Assembly (NCBI GenBank): GCA_017554835.1
Contig: JAFZHO010000093.1
Coordinates: 1 to 17,355, forward strand
Reading direction: 5' to 3'
From: Clostridia bacterium
GTDB lineage: Bacteria; Bacillota; Clostridia; Oscillospirales; RGIG7773
Length of the DNA: 17,355 nucleotides
The translations under genes were made by a program, and so were the position numbers. Position 1 is the first letter of the stretch. Each line of letters opens with the position of its first letter. The notes under the pieces are model-generated. The model saw only the letters and a list, made by a program, of their open reading frames with translations. It was not told the origin of the DNA and ran no database searches. This document shows, in pieces, positions 7,983 through 14,267 of this stretch.

Positions 7983-8351
7983 ATGGGACAGATAAATAAA
8001 AACCAGGAAAACGGAAAAGTAAGCATCTCTGAAGAGGTAGTTGCTACTATTGCGGGACTTGCCGCTTCTGACGTTGAGGGAGTTTCCGGGCTTACTTCCA
8101 GACTTGCTTCCGATATAAAGGGAATCGTTAGCAAAAAAACCATAGGAAAAGGAATCCAGGTGGAAATAAACGACGAGAGTGTTGTTATAGATATTTTTAT
8201 GAATATTAAATTCGGATATAAATTCGTTGAGGTGGCAGAAAAAGTTCAGTCAGCCGTTGAAACTGCAGTTGAAAGCATGACGGGACTTAAGGTTACCTGC
8301 GTTAACGTTAACGTGGTTGGAGTTAATATTCCAAAAAATAGCGAAGAATAA
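7983..8351 (+). CDS. Asp23/Gls24 family envelope-stress protein (YqhY-like)
   Basis: The 122-residue protein shows the Asp23/Gls24 pattern: an opening GKVSISEEVVATIAGLAASDVEGV, a central hydrophobic strand (VVIDIFMNIKFGY), and the closing TGLKVTCVNVNVVGVNIP. Family members are small proteins without enzymatic motifs that associate with the membrane and affect cell-envelope stress or lipid-synthesis balance. In Bacillus the homolog yqhY lies just after spoIIIA-accBC, and the same place is conserved here without accBC. GGAGG at 7971-7975 is the ribosome site. A dedicated promoter precedes the gene and a strong terminator follows the stop at once. Confidence 0.9.
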   Translation: MGQINKNQENGKVSISEEVVATIAGLAASDVEGVSGLTSRLASDIKGIVSKKTIGKGIQVEINDESVVIDIFMNIKFGYKFVEVAEKVQSAVETAVESMTGLKVTCVNVNVVGVNIPKNSEE

Positions 8352-8353
8352 AT

Positions 8354-8383
8354 AAAAAAGCAGGGTAGAAACCCTGCTTTTTT
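8354..8383. terminator. Bidirectional intrinsic terminator
   Basis: A perfect 13-bp stem (AAAAAAGCAGGGT at 8354-8366 with 8371-8383) closes an AGAA loop. An A-run sits on one side and a T-run on the other. It lies between two convergent genes and can end transcription of both. Its right arm touches the stop codon of the nitroreductase gene. Confidence 0.93.
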
Positions 8384-8904
8384 TATAATATCCAAGTAAT
8401 AACGTTTTCGTTTTTTTCTACTTGCGTTGGCTCATCGTCATAATAACCTAAAGCCGCAGCGCCCCATACTGCATAATCTTCGTGGATTCCAAGTTGAAGA
8501 AGAAGTTTTTTTAATTCGGGGTCATCTTTTGCATCTTTAAACTGATTTATCCAGACAGATCCGATAGAAAGGGAATGAGCTGCGAGAAAAATATTCTGCA
8601 ACGCGCAGGCGCAGTCTGCAAGTCCGTTTTTATTATCAAGTTTATTTGCGCAAAGTATCATAACGTCGGGGTTATAGAAGTTATATCCTTCGTCGCGATT
8701 TAGCGCTTCTTTGATTATTTTTGCAAGAGAGGAAATAATCGCCTTATCCTGAATTACGGCAAATTTCCAGGTCTGAAAATTACGAGCGCTGGGAGCATAA
8801 ATTGCAGATTTCATAATCAGGTCAAGTTTTTCTTTCTCTATTTTTTTTGAGTTGAAGCTACGGACGCTTCTTCTTGTTAGAATATTGTTAATAATTTCGT
8901 TCAT
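8383..8904 (-). CDS. Nitroreductase family protein (FMN-dependent)
   Basis: The 173-residue product starts with the family signature RRSVRSF and then APSARNFQTWKFAVIQ, the two segments that bind the FMN phosphate and ring. A central LAAHSLSIGSVWI helix and a GAAALGY strand near the end complete the nitroreductase fold. Length agrees with the single-domain group (170-220). These enzymes are cytoplasmic flavoproteins that reduce nitro compounds, quinones or flavins with NAD(P)H, and the substrate cannot be inferred. The ATG has GAGGTG (complement of 8910-8915) five bases upstream and its own promoter. It is transcribed alone, convergent with the Asp23 gene. Confidence 0.88.
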   Translation of the reverse strand: MNEIINNILTRRSVRSFNSKKIEKEKLDLIMKSAIYAPSARNFQTWKFAVIQDKAIISSLAKIIKEALNRDEGYNFYNPDVMILCANKLDNKNGLADCACALQNIFLAAHSLSIGSVWINQFKDAKDDPELKKLLLQLGIHEDYAVWGAAALGYYDDEPTQVEKNENVITWIL

Positions 8905-8923
8905 AATATCACCTCATAAAAAT

Positions 8924-8952
8924 AATATAATATAAATTTATAAAAAATTCAA
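8924..8952 (-). promoter_or_regulatory. Sigma-A-like promoter of the nitroreductase gene
   Basis: On the minus strand TTGAAT (complement of 8947-8952) is followed after 17 bases by TATATT (complement of 8924-8929), about 20 bases upstream of the start codon. It stands back to back with the tRNA promoter. Confidence 0.6.
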
Positions 8953-8960
8953 GGAGTTAC

Positions 8961-8989
8961 TTGATTTTATAAAATTCTTTTGCTATAAT
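8961..8989 (+). promoter_or_regulatory. Sigma-A promoter of tRNA-Pro
   Basis: TTGATT at 8961-8966 and a perfect TATAAT at 8984-8989 have the ideal 17-base spacing. Transcription would begin at about 8996, close to the tRNA 5' end at 9005. Confidence 0.8.
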
Positions 8990-9004
8990 ATAAAAGCTGT
9001 ATAT

Positions 9005-9080
9005 CTGGGTGTAGCGCAGCCGGTAGCGTGCTTGTCTGGGGGGCAAGAGGCCGCGGGTTCAAGTCCCGCCACTCAGACCA
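9005..9080 (+). tRNA. tRNA-Pro (anticodon GGG)
   Basis: A full cloverleaf can be drawn. The acceptor stem CTGGGTG (9005-9011) pairs with CACTCAG, with one G-U pair. The D stem is GCGC/GCGT, the anticodon stem CTTGT/GCAAG carries the loop CTGGGGG, and the T arm GCGGG-TTCAAGT-CCCGC is canonical. The discriminator is A, and CCA is encoded at 9078-9080. The anticodon at loop positions 3-5 is GGG, which reads CCC and CCU proline codons. It is a single-gene unit with its own promoter and terminator. Confidence 0.95.
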
Positions 9081-9084
9081 TATT

Positions 9085-9120
9085 GAATGTTCATAACGGA
9101 CCTGACCGTTATGAACATTC
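9085..9120 (+). terminator. Terminator after tRNA-Pro
   Basis: A perfect 15-bp stem (GAATGTTCATAACGG at 9085-9099 with 9106-9120) closes a six-base loop and is followed by TCTTTT. It begins four bases after the tRNA CCA end. Confidence 0.88.
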
Positions 9121-9166
9121 TCTTTTATCGTGGGAATTTTTATGCAGGGAGAAAAGGAGGAGTCTG

Positions 9167-10237
9167 ATGGAACAATATTTTTACGAGTTGCCGATTATAT
9201 TAATGACGCTTTTATGTATGATTTATTTAACAGTTACAAATAAATATATTCTGTCAGCTCAGAAAAAAGGTTTTCTTATTGCGTTTTTGGGTGAGGTTTT
9301 TATAATTGTATGCGAATATACAACCGTTATTCTTGATGGTTCAGACGTTAAATTCAGATTTTTGCATATAATAGCAAACTATTTTGGTTTTCTTTTAACG
9401 CCGGTTATACTTTTGATTTTTGCTTCTTCTATCGGAAGATTTCACCGTTTGAAGTATGCAGTTATATCATCTGCTGTTTATTTCATTGTTTTTACGGTGT
9501 TATCGGCATTGAATCAGGTATTTTACGTTGATTCTCAGAATAATTATTCCCGTGGAAAATTATTTTGGATATACGTTGTTTTTTATTTCTTTGCCACCAT
9601 ATGTTTGCTTTATGAAACGCTTCGCTACTCACAAAAAGGATTTTTCCGCCATAAAGTATTTGCGATTTTGTTAAGCGTATGTTTCTTGGCTTCGGCATCT
9701 ATTCAGATTTTTAATACTCAGGTGCATACGATGAGAGTAACTGCCGTTTTTATATTCTGTATTTACTACGCTTATTGCATAGAACTTGCAAATCTTTTTG
9801 ATATGTTTACAGGCGTTTTGAGTCAAGGAACTTATCTGAAAAAAGTAGAGAAATTAAAAGCAAATCAAACTCTTATCATTATGGACGTAGACAGACTCAA
9901 GTATATTAATGATAATTTTGGTCATTTAGCGGGAGATAAAACCCTTATTATAGTTTCTAAAGCGTTAAAATCCGTATTTAATAATCACGGGCATTGTTTC
10001 CGAATTGGCGGAGATGAATTTGCAGTTATCCTTGGAGATAATGCCGATGCGAAGAATCTGATTTTACGTTTTGAAAAAGATATTGAAGACAGATCAAAAA
10101 ATCTTGAATTTGGCGTAAGCGTTTCCGTTGGATATTATAAGTATCTTGAAGGCGATTTGGTGGAAAACGTAATCAGATGCGCAGATGAAAATATGTATGC
10201 TGAAAAAAATCGCAAAAAATCCATTATTCATAACTAA
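9167..10237 (+). CDS. Membrane-bound diguanylate cyclase (seven-helix sensor plus GGDEF domain)
   Basis: Residues 1 to about 208 contain seven hydrophobic helices, a putative membrane sensor. A GGDEF domain follows from about residue 230 to the end. Its active-site features are present: MDVDRLKYINDNFGHLAGD with metal- and guanine-contacting residues, and an intact G-G-D-E-F at 281-285. The enzyme is therefore expected to make cyclic di-GMP from two GTP. The RxxD inhibitory site is absent: N and G occupy the positions of its R and D. The start is ATG 9167, because the strong site AAAAGGAGGAG lies just upstream. A longer frame would begin inside the tRNA. No promoter was identified between the tRNA terminator and the gene. 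The signal sensed is unknown. Confidence 0.9.
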   Translation: MEQYFYELPIILMTLLCMIYLTVTNKYILSAQKKGFLIAFLGEVFIIVCEYTTVILDGSDVKFRFLHIIANYFGFLLTPVILLIFASSIGRFHRLKYAVISSAVYFIVFTVLSALNQVFYVDSQNNYSRGKLFWIYVVFYFFATICLLYETLRYSQKGFFRHKVFAILLSVCFLASASIQIFNTQVHTMRVTAVFIFCIYYAYCIELANLFDMFTGVLSQGTYLKKVEKLKANQTLIIMDVDRLKYINDNFGHLAGDKTLIIVSKALKSVFNNHGHCFRIGGDEFAVILGDNADAKNLILRFEKDIEDRSKNLEFGVSVSVGYYKYLEGDLVENVIRCADENMYAEKNRKKSIIHN

Positions 10238-10245
10238 TGTCATAT

Positions 10246-10278
10246 AAAAGGCGACGAGAAATATCTTGTTGCCTTTTT
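10246..10278 (+). terminator. Intrinsic terminator after the GGDEF gene
   Basis: A 14-bp stem with two G-U pairs (10246-10259 with 10264-10277) closes a four-base loop, and TTTTT ends at 10278, shortly after the stop codon at 10237. Confidence 0.85.
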
Positions 10279-10298
10279 GTTTTTGGATATGATATAAT
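10269..10298 (+). promoter_or_regulatory. Putative promoter of the aldo/keto reductase gene
   Basis: TATAAT at 10293-10298 is preceded after 18 bases by TTGCCT at 10269-10274, a four-of-six match to the -35 consensus. The -35 element lies inside the right arm of the upstream terminator. Confidence 0.5.
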
Positions 10299-10328
10299 GA
10301 TTTTAATAGGTTCAAAGGAGCGATGAAA

Positions 10329-11429
10329 ATGAGTTTTGATAAAATTAAAAAGAACTTTGGTTTTGGGTGTATGCGCCTTAAAATGACAGAGGATGACAAA
10401 GTTGATTACGACGAATTTAATCGCATGATTGATAGATTTATGGAGGCAGGGTTTAATTATTTTGATACTGCCCACGGATATATCGACGGCAAAAGCGAAA
10501 TTGCCATTGGAGACTGCCTATCTTCGAGATATAAAAGAGAGGATTTCGTTCTTGCGAATAAGTTATCTTACTGGTGCTTTGAAAAAGAGGAGGAAGTTCT
10601 GCCTCTTTTTGAAAAGCAGCTTGAGATTTGCAAGGTGGATTATTTTGATTTTTATTTATTCCATTGTCTGACAAGAGATTCTTATAAAAAGCATAAAGAA
10701 TGCAATACTTTTGAAATTATTAAAAATCTAAAAGAACAAGGCAAAATCAAGCATATCGCCCTATCCTTCCACGATACTGCTGATATTCTTGATATGATTT
10801 TAACGGAGCAGCCATATATTGAGGCAGTTCAGCTTCAGATAAATTATCTTGATTATGATGACCCCGGCATTCAGAGCAAGGCCTGCTATGACGTTGCAGT
10901 AAAGCATGGGAAAAAAGTTATCGTTATGGAGCCGGTTAAAGGTGGCGCCCTTGTTAACCTTTCTGAAAAGTCCAAAAAAGTTTTTGATGAATTCGGTAAT
11001 GGAAGTTATGCTTCCTATGCTCTTCGTTATGCGGCAAGTTATCCCCAGGTATTTATGGTGCTTTCCGGTATGGGAAGTATGGAAATGATGGAGGATAATA
11101 TAAAGACGTTTTCGCCTTTTGTTCCTTTAAACGAAGAAGAACTAAAAGCTACCGACAAGGTTCGCCAAATCATAAGGGATGAAAAACAGATTCAATGCAC
11201 TAAATGCAATTACTGCGCTGACGTTTGTCCCAAGAAAATTCCCATCTCAGAACTTTTTACAAGTTACAATAAGTACTTAGCTGCCGATATAACAAAAGCT
11301 CAGGCAAAAGAGGAATTTCCGTCCGATAAGCCATCGGCAAGCGACTGCATAAAGTGCGGTAAATGCGAAAAAATTTGCCCCCAGAATATTAAAATAAAAG
11401 ACCATCTTGAAAAAATTTCAAAGATATAG
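10329..11429 (+). CDS. Aldo/keto reductase with C-terminal two-[4Fe-4S] ferredoxin domain
   Basis: The first 270 or so of 366 residues form an aldo/keto reductase barrel with the catalytic tetrad in place: Asp46 and Tyr51 in FDTAHGY, Lys78 in LANKL, and His112 in YLFHC. The C-terminal part holds two ferredoxin motifs, C-x2-C-x2-C-x3-C at Cys290/293/296/300 and again at Cys340/343/346/350, each followed by Pro, enough to hold two [4Fe-4S] clusters. Such fusions are common in anaerobes and are taken to be cytoplasmic oxidoreductases. The substrate and physiological electron partner are not known. AAAGGAG at 10314-10320 fits the ATG at 10329 (eight-base spacing) better than the in-frame ATG at 10323. 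The gene stands alone between a promoter and a terminator. Confidence 0.9.
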   Translation: MSFDKIKKNFGFGCMRLKMTEDDKVDYDEFNRMIDRFMEAGFNYFDTAHGYIDGKSEIAIGDCLSSRYKREDFVLANKLSYWCFEKEEEVLPLFEKQLEICKVDYFDFYLFHCLTRDSYKKHKECNTFEIIKNLKEQGKIKHIALSFHDTADILDMILTEQPYIEAVQLQINYLDYDDPGIQSKACYDVAVKHGKKVIVMEPVKGGALVNLSEKSKKVFDEFGNGSYASYALRYAASYPQVFMVLSGMGSMEMMEDNIKTFSPFVPLNEEELKATDKVRQIIRDEKQIQCTKCNYCADVCPKKIPISELFTSYNKYLAADITKAQAKEEFPSDKPSASDCIKCGKCEKICPQNIKIKDHLEKISKI

Positions 11430-11438
11430 CCGGAATTT

Positions 11439-11472
11439 AAAAAACACGTCTTGAGAAAGACGTGTTTTTTTT
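11439..11472 (+). terminator. Intrinsic terminator after the aldo/keto reductase gene
   Basis: A perfect 14-bp stem (AAAAAACACGTCTT at 11439-11452 with 11457-11470) closes a GAGA loop and is followed by a run of eight T. It insulates the capsid module from upstream transcription. Confidence 0.93.
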
Positions 11473-11478
11473 ATGCGA

Positions 11479-11506
11479 TTGTTTATTAGTATTTACCTGA
11501 TATAAA
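11479..11506 (+). promoter_or_regulatory. Putative promoter of the virion-gene operon
   Basis: TTGTTT at 11479-11484 and TATAAA at 11501-11506 are 16 bases apart, directly after the upstream terminator. This is the only plausible vegetative-type promoter before the seven-gene module. A sporulation sigma factor site could not be excluded. Confidence 0.5.
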
Positions 11507-11512
11507 ATCTTC

Positions 11513-11577
11513 TCGTCAGGAGCTGATAAACGGGTTATGCCGAACCTCGCACAAAAACATAGCAAAGGAGATTTATA
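11513..11577 (+). other. Untranslated leader of the virion-gene operon
   Basis: The stretch between the putative promoter and the first start codon is richer in G and C than its surroundings. It contains a small possible hairpin (GGTT-ATGCCG-AACC) and the ribosome site AAAGGAG next to ATG 11578. I do not recognise any known riboswitch or attenuator in it. Confidence 0.4.
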
Positions 11578-12153
11578 ATGAACGAATCCAAAATTACGGC
11601 TGAAAATCATGGCAGCATCGCCGACTGCATTAATGAAAATTCTTCACAGAGTGAAAACACAAAGGCCTTCAGCAAAAGGTTAAAAGAAATGACGCAAAAA
11701 GCTCTAGAGGAGTTTATTTTAAAACTGAATATTTTAAACAAAGAGGGAGAACATTTGAAAAGTCCCGAAGAAATTGAGGACTTTTTAAAAAACGCAAGAA
11801 AAAAAGACAATTATTACAGAGAAAGGGAGATTATTATAAATAACCCTGACATACGAGATATATTTATCCACGGAGAAAAAGAAATCTCAAATTATTATAA
11901 TAAAAACGACGTTTCTCTTGAACAGGCATTTGACCATTATATAAGCAAAAATATCCTCTCACTTATATCAAATGCCGAAGAAAAAGCTTTTGAAAAAGCG
12001 CTTGATAGTCTTAATATGAATATTGCGGCAACTCCCGGCTCTCTATCCTCCCATAGCGGAAATTTGGGCAACGGAGTTGAGAGTATGAACGAAAAAGATT
12101 TCGAAAAACTTATGAAAAAAGCTCTGAGAGGAGAACTTAAAAATAAATTTTAA
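11578..12153 (+). CDS. Phage scaffold-like protein
   Basis: The 191-residue protein is strongly charged and mainly helical, with no membrane segment. A variable N-terminal half leads to the helical block VSLEQAFDHYISKNILSLI at about residues 121-139. A low-complexity Gly/Ser/Asn linker then leads to a short basic tail, FEKLMKKALRGELKNKF. Phage scaffolding proteins next to N4-gp56-type capsids in Bacillota commonly have this layout, and in better-studied phages the basic C-terminal helices dock on the coat protein. The gene lies immediately before the capsid gene, the usual scaffold position. The call rests on composition and position rather than a firm sequence match. No protease gene accompanies it. 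Confidence 0.6.
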   Translation: MNESKITAENHGSIADCINENSSQSENTKAFSKRLKEMTQKALEEFILKLNILNKEGEHLKSPEEIEDFLKNARKKDNYYREREIIINNPDIRDIFIHGEKEISNYYNKNDVSLEQAFDHYISKNILSLISNAEEKAFEKALDSLNMNIAATPGSLSSHSGNLGNGVESMNEKDFEKLMKKALRGELKNKF

Positions 12154-12167
12154 AAAGGAGAATGATT

Positions 12168-13085
12168 ATGCCTATGCAGACCCTAACATCTTTAACTCAA
12201 GAAAATAAAAAATTCTACGATAAGGCGCTTCTTGCCAGACTTTTGCCGGAACTTGTTTTCACTAAACTTGGTCAGCAGAGATCTATTCCAAAAAATAACG
12301 GAGACACCATAAACTTCAGAAAATTCAACTCACTTCCCCTTGCAACTACTCCTCTTACTGAGGGGGTTTCTCCTGCGGGTTCTGATTTATCAGTAAGTGC
12401 CGTTGAAGCAACTGTAAAACAGTATGGTGATTACGTAACAATTTCCGATAAACTTGACCTTATGGGAATTGACCCTGTTTTGACCGAAACTGCAACTCTT
12501 CTTGGTGAGCAGGCGGGAATCACAATCGATACAATCGTTCGTGAGGAATTATCTCAGGGAACAAACGTTCAGGTTGCAAATTCCAAAACCCGTGAAACTA
12601 TTACTAATGAAGATAAACTTACCGTTGAAGAAATTCAGAAAGCAGTAAGAACACTAAGAAAAGCAAACGTTAAGCCCATGAGCGACGGTTGCTACGTATT
12701 TGTTATTGACCCTGACTGCGCATACGATATTATGAACGATGAAAAATGGGTTGATATTTCAAAATATGGAAACACCGTTCAGCTAATGAACGGCGAAGTA
12801 GGAAAAATCGCAGGGGTAAGAGTTGTTCAGTCAACAAATATCGGCGTAGTTTCAGGCGGAAGCGATGGCTCAGTTAAGGTTCATCAGAATATTATGGTGG
12901 GCAGAGATGCTTTTGGCGTTGTTGACGTTGATGGAACAGTTAAACCTGAAATGATTGTTATTCCTGCTGAGGTTGCAGGTGGACCACTTAAACAGAAATC
13001 AACTTCCGGCTGGAAGGCGCTTTTTGCAGTAAAAAGACTTAATGAGCTTGGTATTTTGAGAGTTGAATGCGCTGCATCTATATAG
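12168..13085 (+). CDS. Major capsid protein, N4-gp56 family
   Basis: The 305-residue product reads like the N4-gp56 family of HK97-fold major capsid proteins. It has an N-terminal helix (ENKKFYDKALLARLLPELVF), a motif of the type GDTINFRKFNSLP, an LTEGVSP loop, a long helix through DPVLTETATLLGEQAGITID, the IQKAVRTLRKANVKP spine segment, and the late FVIDPDCAYDIMND and WKALFAVKRLNELGILRVE strands. The coat forms the icosahedral shell of the virion. Length matches the family and there is no truncation. The start is ATG 12168, with AAAAGGAG seven bases upstream. The in-frame ATG at 12162 is too close to that site. It follows the scaffold-like gene by 14 bases. Confidence 0.85.
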   Translation: MPMQTLTSLTQENKKFYDKALLARLLPELVFTKLGQQRSIPKNNGDTINFRKFNSLPLATTPLTEGVSPAGSDLSVSAVEATVKQYGDYVTISDKLDLMGIDPVLTETATLLGEQAGITIDTIVREELSQGTNVQVANSKTRETITNEDKLTVEEIQKAVRTLRKANVKPMSDGCYVFVIDPDCAYDIMNDEKWVDISKYGNTVQLMNGEVGKIAGVRVVQSTNIGVVSGGSDGSVKVHQNIMVGRDAFGVVDVDGTVKPEMIVIPAEVAGGPLKQKSTSGWKALFAVKRLNELGILRVECAASI

Positions 13086-13099
13086 AAAGGAAGATTATA

Positions 13100-13327
13100 A
13101 TGACAAAACTATCAGATAAACAGCTTGATAAAATGGCAGAGGATTTTGGCGAGATTTTAAACGCTGAACCAAAAGTCACAATTAAAATTCCTTATGACAG
13201 CAAAAATCCTACCGATGATACCGTTCCGGTAGGCCTTAACGGATATATTTTTTATATCAAAAGAGGAATAAAAGTCGATGTTCCCGAAACAATTGCAAAT
13301 ATTCTCGAGGAAGCAAGATATATCTAA
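13100..13327 (+). CDS. Small phage structural protein of unknown function
   Basis: The 75-residue protein begins at ATG 13100 after GAAAGGAAG. Its second half has an exact N-G-Y sequence within VGLNGYIFYIKRGIKVDVPETIANIL, a strand-turn-strand ending in a helix. I recall similar short proteins directly after N4-gp56 capsid genes in other phages, where no function is established. It could be a capsid-decoration or head-completion protein. Its stop overlaps the following ATG (TAATG), so the two are probably co-translated. Confidence 0.6.
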   Translation: MTKLSDKQLDKMAEDFGEILNAEPKVTIKIPYDSKNPTDDTVPVGLNGYIFYIKRGIKVDVPETIANILEEARYI

Positions 13328-13632
13328 TGCCTATAAACAAAAACGCCGTTTTGAATTCTTTATATAAAATTGCGTTTGCAGATATATGCGATTTTGCGGA
13401 TATTATAACCGATGAAGAAGGATTTTGCATATTGCATCTCAAAAGGGAATCGGAAATCGATAGAGAAAAACTTCCTGCGGTATCTCATATTAAGCAGCAG
13501 GGAAATCATATAGAGATTAAACTCTGCGATAAAGTAAAGCTTCTTGAACTTTTACTAAAAAATATGGGCGAGGAAGATACAAAAGAACTGAAAATTATTT
13601 TCGATAAAAAAGCAAAAGAATTTTCAAAATAA
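13327..13632 (+). CDS. Terminase small subunit-like C-terminal domain protein (no HTH)
   Basis: The 101-residue protein contains IAFADICDFADII near the start, then ESEIDREKLPAVSHIKQQG and IEIKLCDKVKLLELLLKNMG. This order resembles the C-terminal half of phage small terminases of the Terminase_2 type, in which IAFxDIxD, an xxISEIK-like strand and IKLxDKxKALELLGKxLG follow one another. Those proteins are usually 140-180 residues and carry an N-terminal helix-turn-helix that binds the packaging site. That domain is missing here, and the preceding 75-residue protein does not supply it. The gene has no ribosome site of its own and starts on the stop of its neighbour. The homology is recalled by pattern only and is unverified. 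Confidence 0.5.
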   Translation: MPINKNAVLNSLYKIAFADICDFADIITDEEGFCILHLKRESEIDREKLPAVSHIKQQGNHIEIKLCDKVKLLELLLKNMGEEDTKELKIIFDKKAKEFSK

Positions 13633-13687
13633 ATAAGCAGACATAAGTCGGGTGGGTTGGTGGGATTATGGAAAAAGGAGGTAACAA

Positions 13688-14251
13688 ATGACCGTAAAAG
13701 AATGCTATGATATTTTTCTAAGACATATCGACAGGGCAACAAGCGGCGGCGTTTCTCTTGATGAGAGAAAGGTAGCGGATTTTAAAGATAAGTTCTATTA
13801 TTTTCTTAATCCTGCCCTTGAGTATATTTGTTCTGTTATGAAACCGATAAAAAAGTTTACTGTTATTCTCGATGACCAAAAAGATAATATCAGACTTCCT
13901 GACGATTTTTTTAAAATTATTAAAATTATGCGAGGCGGCAAAGAGTATACGGATTTTTATACGGTTGAAAACGTTATTTACCCAAAAAATAATGACGGTT
14001 TATTCGAAATAATTTATAGTTATATTCCAAAACTTCCCGGGAATATTGCCGAAAAAGACGTTATAGATATTCCACGAAGATGCGAAGTTCTTTTACCTCT
14101 TAAAATTGCTTCCGATTGCGTCAAAACCGAGGATTCGGCTTTATCCGCGTATTTTATGAATATATTCAATAGCGAAATTCAGAATCTTTCTGAAGAAAAG
14201 GGATTTATAGATTATTCAAATAAAATAGAAAGACTATTTTTTGTTGAGTAG
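13688..14251 (+). CDS. Putative tail adaptor / head-tail connector protein
   Basis: The 187-residue protein is soluble, with helices at both ends and a strand-rich middle (FTVILDDQKDNIRLPDDFFKIIKIMRGGKEY). A helical protein with an LPDDFFKI-type insert, placed between the capsid and nozzle genes, is the pattern of podovirus adaptor proteins such as T7 gp11, which sit below the portal. Here there is no portal gene. A very good ribosome site, AAAAAGGAGG, lies at 13672-13681. The last bases overlap the spacer to the next gene, which starts 16 bases later. The call depends on gene order more than on sequence. Confidence 0.5.
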   Translation: MTVKECYDIFLRHIDRATSGGVSLDERKVADFKDKFYYFLNPALEYICSVMKPIKKFTVILDDQKDNIRLPDDFFKIIKIMRGGKEYTDFYTVENVIYPKNNDGLFEIIYSYIPKLPGNIAEKDVIDIPRRCEVLLPLKIASDCVKTEDSALSAYFMNIFNSEIQNLSEEKGFIDYSNKIERLFFVE

Positions 14252-14267
14252 AGAAAGGGTGAATGAA

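Noticed and set aside
9005..9080. tRNA-Pro as the attachment site of the virion module
   Set aside because: The tRNA is intact, lies 2.4 kb from the module with two ordinary genes between, and no copy of its 3' end is found near 17.05-17.10 kb.
9085..9120. Inverted repeat as the end of an insertion sequence
   Set aside because: The two arms are six bases apart, form a hairpin followed by T-rich sequence right after a tRNA, and there is no transposase. It is a terminator.
9032..9166. Longer N-terminus for the GGDEF protein
   Set aside because: It would translate the tRNA and its terminator hairpin. A strong ribosome site directly precedes ATG 9167.
11513..11577. A known riboswitch or T-box in the capsid operon leader
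   Set aside because: The segment is only 65 bases and lacks the conserved cores of the classes I compared by eye (c-di-GMP, fluoride, tetrahydrofolate, guanidine, T-box).
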